A stretch of 64,000 nt of DNA from Candidatus Palauibacter soopunensis (GTDB taxonomy: Bacteria > Gemmatimonadota > Gemmatimonadetes > Palauibacterales > Palauibacteraceae): the NCBI RefSeq assembly GCF_947581735.1, contig NZ_CANPVT010000032.1, forward strand, positions 1-64,000, written 5' to 3'. Under the pieces are notes generated by a model, which made no database searches, was not told the DNA's origin, and saw only the letters and a list, made by a program, of their open reading frames with translations. Below are positions 41,856 through 51,091 of the stretch, piece after piece (the stretch's first letter is position 1; each line of letters begins with the position of its first letter). Position numbers and translations under genes: made by a program.

Positions 41856-43363
41856 CGCCTTCGCCGGCCACGGACACACCGGCCCCGAGGCGGAAGCGGC
41901 TGGCGTCGGACCCCAGGGTCCTTCGCCTCATCCCGGCGGAATTCGCGAGCCGGCATCTCGTGCTCCCGTTGCGGCGCGCCGGACGGACGCTCTCCGTGGC
42001 CATGGCGGACCCGTCCGACGCGGCGCTCATCGACGACCTGAAGTTCCTCACGCAGTTCGAGATCGAAGCGATCAGAGCGGGGGAACACACGCTCCGCCAA
42101 CGGATCGACCGGAGCTACGAGGCCGCCACGCCGCGCAACGGCGGGCGCGCGGAGGAGGCGGGTGAGGCATCGCCGGCCGAGGCCGGTTCGGCCGAAGGCG
42201 ACGAGGAACCGGCCGTCCGGCTGATCAACGACGTCCTCGGCGATGCGGTACATCGTGGCGCTTCGGACATTCACTTCGAGCCGTACGAAAGCGAACTTCG
42301 GGTTCGCTATCGCCTGGACGGGAGACTGCGCGAAATCATGCGACCTCCCTTCGGGATGTCGGCGGCCCTGACGTCTCGCGTCAAGATCCTGGCGGACCTG
42401 AACATCGCGGAACGCCGGATACCCCAGGATGGTCGGATCCGCATGCCGGTCGCCGACAGGGTCATCGACTTCCGGGTCTCGACGCTTCCCACGCTGTTCG
42501 GTGAGAAGGTCGTCCTTCGAATCCTCGACAGGGAGCGGCAGACATTCGACCTCGAATCCTTCGGGATGGAGGCGCGCGCGGAGCGCACGCTGCTTGCGGC
42601 GATCGCGCAAACGTCAGGCATGGTTCTGGTCACAGGTCCCACGGGATCGGGGAAGACCACCACGCTCTATAGCGCACTCGCGAGACTCAACACGCCCGAG
42701 GCGAACATCATGACCGTCGAGGATCCTGTCGAGTACAGCATCGAGGGCATCAATCAGGTCCAGATTCGTCCGAAGATCGGCCTTACCTTCGCCACCACGC
42801 TTCGCGCCTTCCTGCGGCAGGATCCCGACATCCTCATGGTGGGCGAAATCCGTGACCGCGAGACGGGCGGCATCGCCGTGAAGGCTGCGCTCACCGGCCA
42901 TCTCGTGCTTTCCACCCTCCACACCAATGACGCCGCCTCGACCGCGACGCGACTGGTGGACATGGGGATCGAGGCGTTCAACGTGGCCGTCGCCGTAAAG
43001 GTCATCACCGCCCAGCGGCTCGTCGGTCGGATCTGTCCGGACTGTCGGGTCGAGACGAGCTACGCACCCGAGATCCTGAGTTCGGTCGGACTGGAAGGAG
43101 GCGGACACGGCAAGGGCGGCTTCTACCGCGGCGGGGGCTGCGATTCGTGCGGCGGATCGGGGTATTCGGGCCGGCAAGGCCTGTACGAAGTCCTTCCGAT
43201 GTCTCCCGCGATCCGCCGGCTGGTCCTGGCGGGCGCCTCCTCGGAGGAGATCGAGCGCTGCGCGGTAGACGAAGGGATGATCACCCTGCGGCAGGATGGG
43301 TTCGCCAAGGCGAGAAGGGGGATCGCAACACTCGAAGACGTGCTCAGAGAGACGCCGGCATAG
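41837..43363 (+). CDS. pilB: Type IV pilus assembly ATPase PilB/GspE
   Basis: 508 residues from ATG (a GTG at 41852, in GTGA overlap with the previous stop, is an alternative). The N-terminal domain (RVLRLIPAEFASRHLVLPLR, residues 25-95) is the GspE/MshE type. The motor has GPTGSGKTTTLYSAL (Walker A), VEDPVEYSIEGINQVQ (Asp box), LRQDPDILMVGEIRDRETG (Walker B) and TGHLVLSTLHTNDA (His box). The tetracysteine zinc motif is CPDC...CDSC. It powers pilin extraction and polymerisation at the inner membrane. Next to pilT, so the extension and retraction motors are adjacent. Confidence 0.95.
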   Translation: MHGGAVTPSPATDTPAPRRKRLASDPRVLRLIPAEFASRHLVLPLRRAGRTLSVAMADPSDAALIDDLKFLTQFEIEAIRAGEHTLRQRIDRSYEAATPRNGGRAEEAGEASPAEAGSAEGDEEPAVRLINDVLGDAVHRGASDIHFEPYESELRVRYRLDGRLREIMRPPFGMSAALTSRVKILADLNIAERRIPQDGRIRMPVADRVIDFRVSTLPTLFGEKVVLRILDRERQTFDLESFGMEARAERTLLAAIAQTSGMVLVTGPTGSGKTTTLYSALARLNTPEANIMTVEDPVEYSIEGINQVQIRPKIGLTFATTLRAFLRQDPDILMVGEIRDRETGGIAVKAALTGHLVLSTLHTNDAASTATRLVDMGIEAFNVAVAVKVITAQRLVGRICPDCRVETSYAPEILSSVGLEGGGHGKGGFYRGGGCDSCGGSGYSGRQGLYEVLPMSPAIRRLVLAGASSEEIERCAVDEGMITLRQDGFAKARRGIATLEDVLRETPA

Positions 43364-43373
43364 GCCGAGCCAC

Positions 43374-44462
43374 ATGGACCCACGTCTGGTTGAACTGCTG
43401 AGCGAGATGGTCGAGCGGGGTGCGTCCGACCTGCACCTCACGGCGGGCGAACGCCCGAAGCTCCGGATCGACGGCGATCTCGCGGACAGTCGCGCGGAGG
43501 ACGTGCTGCACCCGGAGGATACTGCGGCTCTCGGCCGTTCGATGCTCTCGAGCGACCAGCGCGCGCGTTTCGCGGGTGAGCCCGACTTCGATTTCGGCTT
43601 CGCGATTCCCGGCCTCTCCCGCTTTCGCGCAAACCTGTTCCGCCAGCGGGGGAGCGTGGCGTGCGCCATCCGCCGCGTGCCGGTCGATATCCCGAGCCTG
43701 CGCGAACTCGGCGTTCCATCGGTCGTCGGCCGTCTGGCGGACAAACCGCGCGGGCTCGTGCTGGTGACGGGCCCCACCGGCTCGGGAAAATCGACGACGC
43801 TGGCGGCGATGGTCGACCGCATCAACACGGCCCGCTCGGGCCACATCGTGACGATCGAGGATCCGATCGAATTCGTACATCCGCACAAACGCTGTATCGT
43901 GAACCAGCGCGAGATCGGGCAGGACACGCCCGACTTCGCCAGCGCCCTCCGCTACGCGTTGCGCCAGGACCCCGACGTGATCCTCATCGGCGAGTTGCGG
44001 GATCCCGAGACGATTCAGGCCGCGCTCACGGTCGCCGAGACCGGACACCTCGCGCTCGGCACGCTGCATACGCGTTCGGCGGCGGAGTCCATCCACCGGA
44101 TCATCGACGCGTTCCCGGCGCACCGACAGGAGCAGGTGCGCGCGCAGTTCGCCCACGTCTTCGAGGGCGTCATCACCCAGACGCTGCTTCGCCGGGCGCA
44201 GGGCAGCGGACGCGTCGTCGCCTGCGAGATTCTGGTCGCGACGCCCGCGGTCAGGGCTCTGATTCGGGAGGCGAAGGTCCATCAGATCCATTCCGCGATG
44301 CAGGCCGCGCGCAGGTTCGGCATGCGGACGCTCAACGATGCGCTCCACCGGCTCTATGCCCGGCGGCAGGTGGACTTCGACGAATGCCTCCGGATCACCT
44401 CCGATCCCGCTGAATTCCGCCGCATGACAAGTACGTCCGCGCCGGATGAGTCCCTACGGTGA
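43374..44462 (+). CDS. pilT: Type IV pilus retraction ATPase PilT
   Basis: 362 residues. LVELLSEMVERGASDLHLTA opens the PAS-like N-terminal domain; then GPTGSGKSTTLAAMVDRIN (Walker A), IEDPIEFVHPHKRCIVNQRE (Asp box), LRQDPDVILIGELRDPET (Walker B) and ETGHLALGTLHT (His box). No zinc motif, which separates PilT from PilB. It depolymerises pili for twitching or DNA uptake. Ten base pairs after pilB; followed by a 105-bp gap with no gene. Confidence 0.95.
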   Translation: MDPRLVELLSEMVERGASDLHLTAGERPKLRIDGDLADSRAEDVLHPEDTAALGRSMLSSDQRARFAGEPDFDFGFAIPGLSRFRANLFRQRGSVACAIRRVPVDIPSLRELGVPSVVGRLADKPRGLVLVTGPTGSGKSTTLAAMVDRINTARSGHIVTIEDPIEFVHPHKRCIVNQREIGQDTPDFASALRYALRQDPDVILIGELRDPETIQAALTVAETGHLALGTLHTRSAAESIHRIIDAFPAHRQEQVRAQFAHVFEGVITQTLLRRAQGSGRVVACEILVATPAVRALIREAKVHQIHSAMQAARRFGMRTLNDALHRLYARRQVDFDECLRITSDPAEFRRMTSTSAPDESLR

Positions 44463-44567
44463 CGGAGTCGATGTGAGGAGAGCGATAGCGACCGGCCGCC
44501 GGCGACGGCGCGGGGTGGATGATGTGGGGGCTGGCGGTCGGTCCACCCCTCTCCGGGACGAGAGCCG

Positions 44568-45665
44568 GTGACGTCTGTGTTGGCGAACATGGGCCGGGGC
44601 GTGCGGCGCCGCGTCCTTGCACCGTCGGCGCGGGTGACAACGCGGGATCTCGTACTCTTCACGCGACAGTTCTCTGTGATGATCAGCGCCGGGTTGCCGC
44701 TCACCCGGACGCTCGAGACCCTCGCGCTCCAGGCGGAGTACTCTGCGCTTCGGCAGGTGGCCCGCGACACGCTTCGTGACGTCGAGGCCGGGAACACGCT
44801 GGCCGGCGCGCTCGGCAGGCACCCCCGCGTTTTCACGCAGCTCTATGTGAACATGGTCCACGCGGGGGAGTCGGGGAGCAGGTTGGACGGGATCCTCGAC
44901 CGCCTGGCCACCTTCCTCGAAAAGAGCGAGGAGATCCGTCGCAAGGTGAAGGGCGCCATGCTCTATCCCGCCGTCGTGCTCGCGGTGGCCATGGCCGTGG
45001 TCGCGACGCTCCTCCTCTTTGTGATCCCCACGTTCGAGACCGTGTTCGCGAGTTTTGATGCGACGCTCCCGCTCCCGACACGCGTGGTCATCGGTCTCTC
45101 AAGGATCGTCCAGAACTGGTGGTGGGCGCTGCTCGCCGTGGCGGGCGGCACGGTTCTGATACTGCGCCGCTGGACCGCAACGGATGCGGGCCGGCGGCAC
45201 TTCGACCGTACGCTGCTGCAACTGCCGGTTCTCGGCTCGCTGACCCGGAAGGCCGCGGTATCCCGCGTCACGCGGACTCTGGGAACGCTGCTCTCGTCGG
45301 GCGTTCCGATTCTCGAGGGACTCGAGATCACGGCGCGGACGGCGGGGAACCGCGTGATCGAGGACGCGATACAGGCGAGTCGGGTCGCGATCCGGCGGGG
45401 TGACTCCATCGCGCGCCCACTACGCGAAACCGGGGCCTTCCCGCCCATGGTGGCCCGAATGATCCATGTCGGAGAAGAGACCGGAGACCTCGACGGGATG
45501 CTGGCCCGGATCGCCGATTTCTACGACGACGAAGTCGATTCCGGCGCCGAGAGTCTGCTGAGAATACTGGAGCCTGTCCTCATCGTGATCCTCGGAGGTC
45601 TCGTCGGCGGGATGATCATCGCCATGTACCTCCCCATCTTCGAACTCATCAACGCGATCCAGTGA
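44568..45665 (+). CDS. pilC: Type IV pilus inner-membrane platform protein PilC
   Basis: 365 residues, GTG start. Two repeated T2SF domains: VTTRDLVLFTRQFSVMISAG...VHAGESGSRLDGILDRLA and AAVSRVTRTLGTLLSSGVPI...IHVGEETGDLDGMLARIADF, each followed by membrane helices. PilC couples the ATPases to the pilin assembly site. It lacks the usual first 40-50 residues (the FxYxAxDxxG segment). The frame upstream is open only to 44523 and contains no better start, so the shortened N-terminus is real in this sequence. Confidence 0.92.
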   Translation: MTSVLANMGRGVRRRVLAPSARVTTRDLVLFTRQFSVMISAGLPLTRTLETLALQAEYSALRQVARDTLRDVEAGNTLAGALGRHPRVFTQLYVNMVHAGESGSRLDGILDRLATFLEKSEEIRRKVKGAMLYPAVVLAVAMAVVATLLLFVIPTFETVFASFDATLPLPTRVVIGLSRIVQNWWWALLAVAGGTVLILRRWTATDAGRRHFDRTLLQLPVLGSLTRKAAVSRVTRTLGTLLSSGVPILEGLEITARTAGNRVIEDAIQASRVAIRRGDSIARPLRETGAFPPMVARMIHVGEETGDLDGMLARIADFYDDEVDSGAESLLRILEPVLIVILGGLVGGMIIAMYLPIFELINAIQ

Positions 45666-46198
45666 CGCCACCCGGACCCCTCCGGACGCGAGTCCTCGCG
45701 GCTTGCGGGGTTCCCCCTCGTTCCTCTTCTTGGCGCATGTCCGCGAGCGCAAACGACGAAGAGAAGATCCACCGCGGGACGGCTCCCCGCGTGCAAGACC
45801 TCCTCGGCCAGTCGGTCGATGCGGCCTTCGAGCGGTACGGACGCGCGACGGCGGACCGGCGGGTCGGGGAGGACCGATGGCTGCGCTTCGAGGCTCCGGA
45901 CTGGACGCTGCGTCTGCGGGCCAGGCCGGACGGGATCGGCGGTCCGGCCCTCGTCCGGTCGTGGACGGCCGTCTTCGCGGAAGGGTTCGACGCCGTCCCG
46001 GAGGCTCTCCACGCGTTGGGGCTGCCGCCTCCCGAGCCGTCGGCCGGGACGGAGGAACTCCGCCGGCCGCTGCCAGACGCGGCCGGACGGGTGCATTCGC
46101 TGACCCTGTCGGAGCGAAATGGCCGAATCCGGTCCGCCACCGGCTTCGATGAACCGCCGGATTGGGACGTTGAGACCCCGTTGCTGGACGATGGCTAA
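45662..46198 (+). CDS. Hypothetical protein in the pilus cluster
   Basis: 178 residues from a GTG overlapping the pilC stop; an ATG at 45737 gives 153 residues and a cleaner start. The core (PRVQDLLGQSVDAAFERYGR, then WLRFEAPDWTLRLRARPD and RSWTAVFAEGFDAVPEALHA) looks like a small soluble alpha/beta protein. No signal peptide, membrane helix or known family. Position between pilC and the major pilin suggests a pilus-related or cytoplasmic accessory role, but that is inference only. Confidence 0.6.
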   Translation: MTPPGPLRTRVLAACGVPPRSSSWRMSASANDEEKIHRGTAPRVQDLLGQSVDAAFERYGRATADRRVGEDRWLRFEAPDWTLRLRARPDGIGGPALVRSWTAVFAEGFDAVPEALHALGLPPPEPSAGTEELRRPLPDAAGRVHSLTLSERNGRIRSATGFDEPPDWDVETPLLDDG

Positions 46199-46306
46199 TT
46201 GTGGGGTAACCGTCCGCAGTCGCCGGCGCGCCGCCGGAACCGCGGCCCGCGCAGCCCCACCGGAGGTGCTGCCGAAGATCCAACCCGGGCGGAAGTGAGG
46301 AGAGGG

Positions 46307-46732
46307 ATGGGAAGAACGACGAAGAGTGGTGCGGAGGGGTTTACGCTGATCGAGCTGCTGATCGTGGTCGTCATCATCGGCATTCTCGCGGCCATCGCGA
46401 TTCCGCAGTTCACGAGCACGAAGGAAAAGGCGTTCGATGCCGCCGCGCAGAGCGACATTCGCAACCTGATGACGGCCGAGGAAGCGTACTTCTTCAACCA
46501 CCAGGCGTACGCCGCGATCGCCGTAGCCGCCGGCGGAGCGGGGGATCTGGACGGCGATGGCACCCCGGACTTCCAGGCCAGCACGAACGTCGCGCTGACG
46601 GTGACGGCCTATCTCGACGGCTACCAGATTACGGCGAAGCACGCATCCTCGCCGAACACGTGGTGCGTGAATTCGTCGGCCGCCAACGCCTCGGGAGCCG
46701 TCGGACAGATCATCGAGGCCACCAGTTGCTAG
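46307..46732 (+). CDS. Type IV pilin (major-pilin-like)
   Basis: 141 residues. A short basic leader ends at GAEG, and FTLIELLIVVVIIGILAAIA is the classic prepilin N-terminal helix, with cleavage before Phe and the conserved Glu5. The globular part has two Cys (TWCVNSS and the penultimate TSC), which could form the pilin disulfide loop. AGDLDGDGTPDFQ resembles a Ca2+-binding loop. The start ATG follows GAGGAGAGGG, a strong ribosome site, as expected for an abundant protein. No prepilin peptidase gene is in the window. Confidence 0.93.
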   Translation: MGRTTKSGAEGFTLIELLIVVVIIGILAAIAIPQFTSTKEKAFDAAAQSDIRNLMTAEEAYFFNHQAYAAIAVAAGGAGDLDGDGTPDFQASTNVALTVTAYLDGYQITAKHASSPNTWCVNSSAANASGAVGQIIEATSC

Positions 46733-46813
46733 CAGCAGTTGATGCGCCGTTGACACGGGGGGCGATGCTTACGGGAAGAGTCGGCAACGCTCATTCAGGA
46801 AGGGGAGTCCCCC

Positions 46814-47281
46814 GTGCGGCAAGACGGATCACGTAGATCGCCTGGATCACACACAGGGCGGAGTGGGTTCAGTCTGGTGGAGGTCGCGATCGCGCTGGCG
46901 GTCACAGGATTGGCCGCGACTTTCATCATCTCTCGCGAACCCCTGGATCGTTTCAGCCTGACGCGAGCCGCCCGGGTGGCGGAGTCGCAACTCACGCTGG
47001 CACGTCTCCACGCCGTGGCAACCCATGTGCCGACCGCGGTGACGCTTGCGGGGACCCGGCTCGAAGTGTCGCGGCGTGGAGGGTCCCTGCTGTCTCGCGT
47101 CGACCTCGGGCGGCACACCCTGGGTCGGCTCGACTCGCTGCGGCTGCAGCCCTCCACGCTCCGTTTCAACGCGCGGGGACACGGGTCGCCCGGTAGCGTC
47201 TACCTCTATCGCGGCGAGCGAGGCATTCGGTTGGTGTCGAACTTCGTAGGCCAGGTCCGCGCGGTACCTTTTCAACATTGA
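46814..47281 (+). CDS. Pseudopilin of GspH/FimT type
   Basis: 155 residues, GTG start with AGGAAGGGGA upstream. Leader ends GRSG, then FSLVEVAIALAVTGLAATFI is a prepilin-type helix. The globular part (ARVAESQLTLARLHAVATHV, then LRFNARGHGSPGSVYLYR) is in the GspH/FimT fold, with the ARGHGSPG loop near the end typical of that group. Minor pilins of this type prime pilus assembly. Its stop overlaps the TTG start of the next gene. Confidence 0.85.
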   Translation: MRQDGSRRSPGSHTGRSGFSLVEVAIALAVTGLAATFIISREPLDRFSLTRAARVAESQLTLARLHAVATHVPTAVTLAGTRLEVSRRGGSLLSRVDLGRHTLGRLDSLRLQPSTLRFNARGHGSPGSVYLYRGERGIRLVSNFVGQVRAVPFQH

Positions 47282-47646
47282 AGACCGCCGGCATCAGTCT
47301 GGTCGAGGTCCTGCTGGCCATCGTCGTGACGTCCGTCGGGGTCCTTGGAGCGGCGGGCGTAGCGCTCGGGATCGGCTCGCAGGCGCTCCGGGCGGCCTGG
47401 GACACGGAGCACGCCCTCGCGGGTCGAAACGCCGTGGAGTCGCTTGTCCGGGCCGGATATGCCGCCGCGGCTTCCCACGCGAGCGCCGTCGACATCGGCG
47501 GACGTCGATTCGACGTGTCGCTCGACGTGACCGCCGGGTCGCCGCGGCTCAAGTACGCCCGCGTGACGGTGTCGCTGCCGCCGGCCCCGGAGGCGGAACT
47601 CGAGATCGTTCTCTCGCGGCCCCGCCCGCTGCCCGCAGCGCCATGA
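47278..47646 (+). CDS. Minor pilin of PilV type
   Basis: 122 residues from TTG, which overlaps the previous stop (TTGA). Leader is very short: KTAG, then ISLVEVLLAIVVTSVGVLGA is the prepilin helix. The remainder is small and beta-rich (RRFDVSLDVTAGSPRLKYAR). Size and place between GspH/FimT-like and PilW-like genes match PilV. The TTG start fits the shortest leader; no better start is available. Likely a component of the pilus tip complex. Confidence 0.8.
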   Translation: MKTAGISLVEVLLAIVVTSVGVLGAAGVALGIGSQALRAAWDTEHALAGRNAVESLVRAGYAAAASHASAVDIGGRRFDVSLDVTAGSPRLKYARVTVSLPPAPEAELEIVLSRPRPLPAAP

Positions 47647-48491
47647 GCGTTCCACGCCGCCTCGCGCCCGCCGAAACCTGCCGCCAGGAAGGGTTCACGC
47701 TCGCCGAGATGCTCGTCGCGCTGGCCGGCGCCGGTCTGCTCATCGGCTTGCTCATCGGCATGCTCGCGAGTCAGAGCCACTTTCATCTGCGGAACGAGGA
47801 TGCCATCCAGGCTTCGCAGATTGCACGCGCTCTGTCCGACGGAATGGGAGCGGAGATCCGCAGTGCCGGGCCGGGCGACCTGCTCCTTGCGACGCCCGAC
47901 ACGGTGTCCATCCGCGTAGACGTGTTGAAGGCGGTCGTATGTGGTGGGGCGAGCGGCGGCTCAATCGATCTCTTCGCCTACGATTCCATCGCCGCGAACC
48001 TTCATTCCGGGTGGCGCGGCACGGCGCTTTCCGGGCCGTACTCGGCGGCCTGGGTATACGCGGACGGGTTTACGCCCGCTTCCAGTGTCTCGGCGGCCGC
48101 GGAGACCGCTTGCAGGGCTGCCGGAGCGGATCGGGCGAATCGGATGTCGAACCGGTGGTTCCGTCGCACAAGCGGCTGGAGCGGAGGCTTTGCCGCGACG
48201 CCCGCGCCCGGCTCGCTCGCTCGCGTTTATGGACGGCTCACCTACGCCATCCGCCCATCCGATTCCGAGCCGGGAACGGTGTCCATCCGGCGCAACGGCC
48301 AGGAGTTCGTATCCCCGCTCGAATCCGGGACGGCGTTCGAGTACCGGTTGTCGAGCGGCGCCATTCAGGCCGGCGTAGCGCCCGGAGATCTCTCCCGCGT
48401 GCCCGAAGTCCGGCTGACCGGTACGGCCATCGGCCGAAACGGGCGTGCAGCGGGTCGGCGGGTCGTTTACGCGATGTCGCTCCGTAACTGA
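47643..48491 (+). CDS. Minor pilin of PilW type
   Basis: 282 residues. Leader ends RQEG, then FTLAEMLVALAGAGLLIGLL is the prepilin helix with Glu5. The large globular domain (residues 45-280) has several Cys (VVCGGAS, ETACRAAG) and the long beta-rich layout of PilW. ATG start overlapping the PilV stop by 4 nt. With the preceding two genes it forms the minor-pilin set thought to cap the pilus and start its assembly. Confidence 0.85.
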   Translation: MSVPRRLAPAETCRQEGFTLAEMLVALAGAGLLIGLLIGMLASQSHFHLRNEDAIQASQIARALSDGMGAEIRSAGPGDLLLATPDTVSIRVDVLKAVVCGGASGGSIDLFAYDSIAANLHSGWRGTALSGPYSAAWVYADGFTPASSVSAAAETACRAAGADRANRMSNRWFRRTSGWSGGFAATPAPGSLARVYGRLTYAIRPSDSEPGTVSIRRNGQEFVSPLESGTAFEYRLSSGAIQAGVAPGDLSRVPEVRLTGTAIGRNGRAAGRRVVYAMSLRN

Positions 48492-48494
48492 GAC

Positions 48495-49454
48495 ATGAAG
48501 CGATTCGGATTGCGGCGCCGGAAGACGACCGTTGGAGTCGATATCGGCAGCGGTTTCAGCAAGGCCGCGGTGATCGACCATGGCGAGAACGGCCCACGCC
48601 TGACAGGGCTCGCGACCGCTCCGAACGAGGCGGACACGGTGCGCGGCGGGACGATCAGGGATCCGGAGCGAGTCGCGGACAGGCTTTCCGCGCTGTTCAA
48701 GCGGGAGCGCATCAAGCCTCGCAACGTGGCCATCGGCATCGGGGGGCGCGATGTCCTGAGCAAGGTGATCGAAATCGACCGGATGGATGAGGCGGAAGCC
48801 CGCGCCGTGATGCCGTGGGAAGCGGAGCAGCACGTCCCCTTCGACATGAAGAACACGGAACTGGATTTCGCGATCATCGATCCGAACGGAGAAGGATCGA
48901 CGATGACCGTGCTGCTGGCGGCGGCGAAGCGCGACGTGATCGAGGGACGGATCGCTCTCCTGCGGCGGGCGGATCTGAACCCGACGACGGTCGACGTGGA
49001 GGCTCTGGCCCTTCGCAACGCGTTGGAGGCGAACTATCCGACCGCGATGAAGGATGTGACCGTGCTGGCCGACATCGGGGCCCATTCGACCGCCATACAC
49101 CTGCTTCGGAACGGACTTCCCCTGCTGACCCGCGAACTGGCCGTCGGCGCCCCGGCCGCTGACGAATTGGAGGAGTGCAGCCGCCGGATCGCGCGCGGCA
49201 TCGACCGGACGGGGACGCTCGTCGAAACGGGGCCCGGGATCGCACGCGTCTATCTGTGCGGGGGAGGGGCCACGGCGTCCGGACTGGTCGAGATCCTCGC
49301 GGAAGCAACGGGTGTGGAAACGCGCCTCGCGAGTGCGTTCGAACGGATCGCCGTCGCGCCCGATGTTGCGGACCGGGCAGATCTGGGCTCAATGGCGCCG
49401 ATGCTCATGCTCTCGGTCGGGCTGGCTCTTCGATCCCCGGCCCGGGGCGGCTGA
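48495..49454 (+). CDS. pilM: Pilus alignment protein PilM, actin-like ATPase
   Basis: 319 residues. VGVDIGSGFSKAAVIDHGEN is the first phosphate loop of the actin/FtsA fold, VTVLADIGAHSTAIHLLRNG the second, and VYLCGGGATASGLVEILAEA the adenosine motif. VMPWEAEQHVPFDMKNTELD is the PilM hallmark. PilM is cytoplasmic and binds the N-terminus of PilN, here encoded next. The 3-bp spacing after PilW and following overlaps indicate one operon. Confidence 0.94.
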   Translation: MKRFGLRRRKTTVGVDIGSGFSKAAVIDHGENGPRLTGLATAPNEADTVRGGTIRDPERVADRLSALFKRERIKPRNVAIGIGGRDVLSKVIEIDRMDEAEARAVMPWEAEQHVPFDMKNTELDFAIIDPNGEGSTMTVLLAAAKRDVIEGRIALLRRADLNPTTVDVEALALRNALEANYPTAMKDVTVLADIGAHSTAIHLLRNGLPLLTRELAVGAPAADELEECSRRIARGIDRTGTLVETGPGIARVYLCGGGATASGLVEILAEATGVETRLASAFERIAVAPDVADRADLGSMAPMLMLSVGLALRSPARGG

Positions 49455-49476
49455 ACGTGGAGGCGCCGGTACGATC

Positions 49477-50100
49477 ATGATCGAGATCAATCTTCTGCCC
49501 GAATCCCTGCGCGCCCGGCAAGGGATCGCGACCAACGGGCACGCCGAAGGCGGTCTCCACATCGATTTCTGGGGTGTCGCACTGCTGATTTCGGCACTGA
49601 CCATCCCGCCGGGCACGGTCGCGCTGTGGTGGTCGCAACGGTCCGAAGCTCTCGAACTCGGGGCGCGCCTTGAAGCGGCCATGGCGGACTCGGCGCGGCT
49701 CGCCGAACTCCACGCGGCAAGCGACAGTCTGTCGGAGCGGTCTCGCGAGATCCGCGAGCGCGTCGCCCTGGTCGAACGACTGGACCGCGACCGGTTCGCG
49801 TGGCCGCACATGATGGACGAAATCAGCCGCGCGCTCCCGCCGCCGGCGTGGCTGATTTCCCTGCGTCAACTGTCGCCGCCGCCCGACCTCACCGTCGAAC
49901 TCCAGGGGGTTGCGGGCAATCCGCTCGCGATCACGGAATTCGTCCGTAGCCTGGGGACCTCGGACTACATCGCCGATGTGAAAATCATCGGCAGCCAGCA
50001 GCAGCAGGGATCCGATCCCGAGCAGGTCTCGCGGCAGGCCTTCACCCTCGTTCTTCGGTTCGCCCGGGCGTCCGCGTTGCGGCGGGTCGGACCCACTTGA
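49477..50100 (+). CDS. pilN: Pilus alignment protein PilN
   Basis: 207 residues. It begins MIEINLLPESLRARQG, the INLLP motif that PilM binds. One membrane helix (GVALLISALTIPPGTVALWW) is followed by a coiled coil (LELGARLEAAMADSARLAEL) and a ferredoxin-like periplasmic domain with WLISLRQLSPPPDLTVELQG. It forms heterodimers with PilO and links PilM to the secretin. The ATG was chosen for the INLLP start. The stop overlaps the next TTG start. Confidence 0.9.
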   Translation: MIEINLLPESLRARQGIATNGHAEGGLHIDFWGVALLISALTIPPGTVALWWSQRSEALELGARLEAAMADSARLAELHAASDSLSERSREIRERVALVERLDRDRFAWPHMMDEISRALPPPAWLISLRQLSPPPDLTVELQGVAGNPLAITEFVRSLGTSDYIADVKIIGSQQQQGSDPEQVSRQAFTLVLRFARASALRRVGPT

Positions 50101-50687
50101 CCGTGCTGCCCAGGGATTCGCGCGCGCAGTACCGGGTGCTCGGGCTCGTACTCCTGCTGGGCTGCGGGACGGCCTTCCATCTGCGCTTCGGCAACCCGCG
50201 CAGGGTGGAACTGGCCGAGTTGGCGGAGCGGGTCGAGCGGGCGGAGCGAGTCAACGCCCTCGCCGAGCTGCCCGCCGGAAACCTGGATGCGATACATGAG
50301 AGTCTCGTGCTCGGTGAACGACAACTCGCCGCGCTGAAACGGCTCGTGCCGCGAGAGCGTGAAGTCGAGGCCATCTACGAAGCCATCGCGGCCGAAACAC
50401 AGTCGCTCGGTCTCGAGCTCGTCCACGCCCTGCCCGCCGACCCCGTGACCGACTCCACCGGCTACTTCGTGCGGCAGCAGTGGGCGCTTCAGGTGGAGGG
50501 GGCATACCACGACGTCGGGACGCTCCTGACGCGAATCGCCGGCTTCGCCCGAATTGTGCGGCCCGAGGTCGATGAAATCGTACCCTCCCGGATCACCAAC
50601 TCGGGTCGGCAACTCGTTCATGCGCGCTTCAGCCTCGAAACCTTCGTGCTTCCGCCGGAGGACGACGCTTCGCCGGAGGAAGGATGA
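50097..50687 (+). CDS. pilO: Pilus alignment protein PilO
   Basis: 196 residues from TTG in TTGA overlap with pilN. A membrane helix near residues 13-28 (LGLVLLLGCGTAFHLRFG) precedes a coiled coil (ELAELAERVERAERVNALAE) and a periplasmic domain with LVPREREVEAIYEAIAAETQ and GAYHDVGTLLTRIAGFARIV, characteristic of PilO. It pairs with PilN and contacts PilP. Confidence 0.9.
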   Translation: MTVLPRDSRAQYRVLGLVLLLGCGTAFHLRFGNPRRVELAELAERVERAERVNALAELPAGNLDAIHESLVLGERQLAALKRLVPREREVEAIYEAIAAETQSLGLELVHALPADPVTDSTGYFVRQQWALQVEGAYHDVGTLLTRIAGFARIVRPEVDEIVPSRITNSGRQLVHARFSLETFVLPPEDDASPEEG

Positions 50688-51091
50688 TTCGCCTGATCTT
50701 CACCGTCGTGCTCGCCGCTGCGTTCCGGACCGGGCCATCGGAGGTGGCGGCGCAGACACGGCCGCCCCCCGTCTATGAGCGGGAGGTCTTCACGTACCCC
50801 GTCTTCAACCGACGCGACCCGTTCCAGCCGCTTCACCTCGATACGCAGGCGGGGCCCCGTTTCGGAGACCTTACCCTGGTCGGCGTGCTGTACAACCCGC
50901 GACTCGGAAGCGTGGCGATTCTGACCGATCGATCGACGGCCCGGCGATACCGAGCCCGCGAACGCGATGTCATCGGCACCGCCCGCGTCGTGCGGATTCG
51001 CATGGAGGAGGTGGATTTCGTGATCACGAGCTTCGGGGTCAGCCGTCAGGAGACGCTCCGGGCAAGGCGTGAAAGGGGGACAGGCGGATGA
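50684..51091 (+). CDS. pilP: Pilus assembly protein PilP-like
   Basis: 135 residues. An N-terminal hydrophobic signal (RLIFTVVLAAAFRTGPSEVA) is followed by RRDPFQPLH, the conserved RDPF element of PilP, and a small beta-sandwich (LTLVGVLYNPRLGSVAILTD). The usual lipobox Cys is absent, so it is probably a soluble or signal-anchored rather than lipidated form. Shorter than many PilP proteins. It links PilN/PilO to PilQ. Overlaps both neighbours by 4 nt. Confidence 0.82.
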   Translation: MIRLIFTVVLAAAFRTGPSEVAAQTRPPPVYEREVFTYPVFNRRDPFQPLHLDTQAGPRFGDLTLVGVLYNPRLGSVAILTDRSTARRYRARERDVIGTARVVRIRMEEVDFVITSFGVSRQETLRARRERGTGG

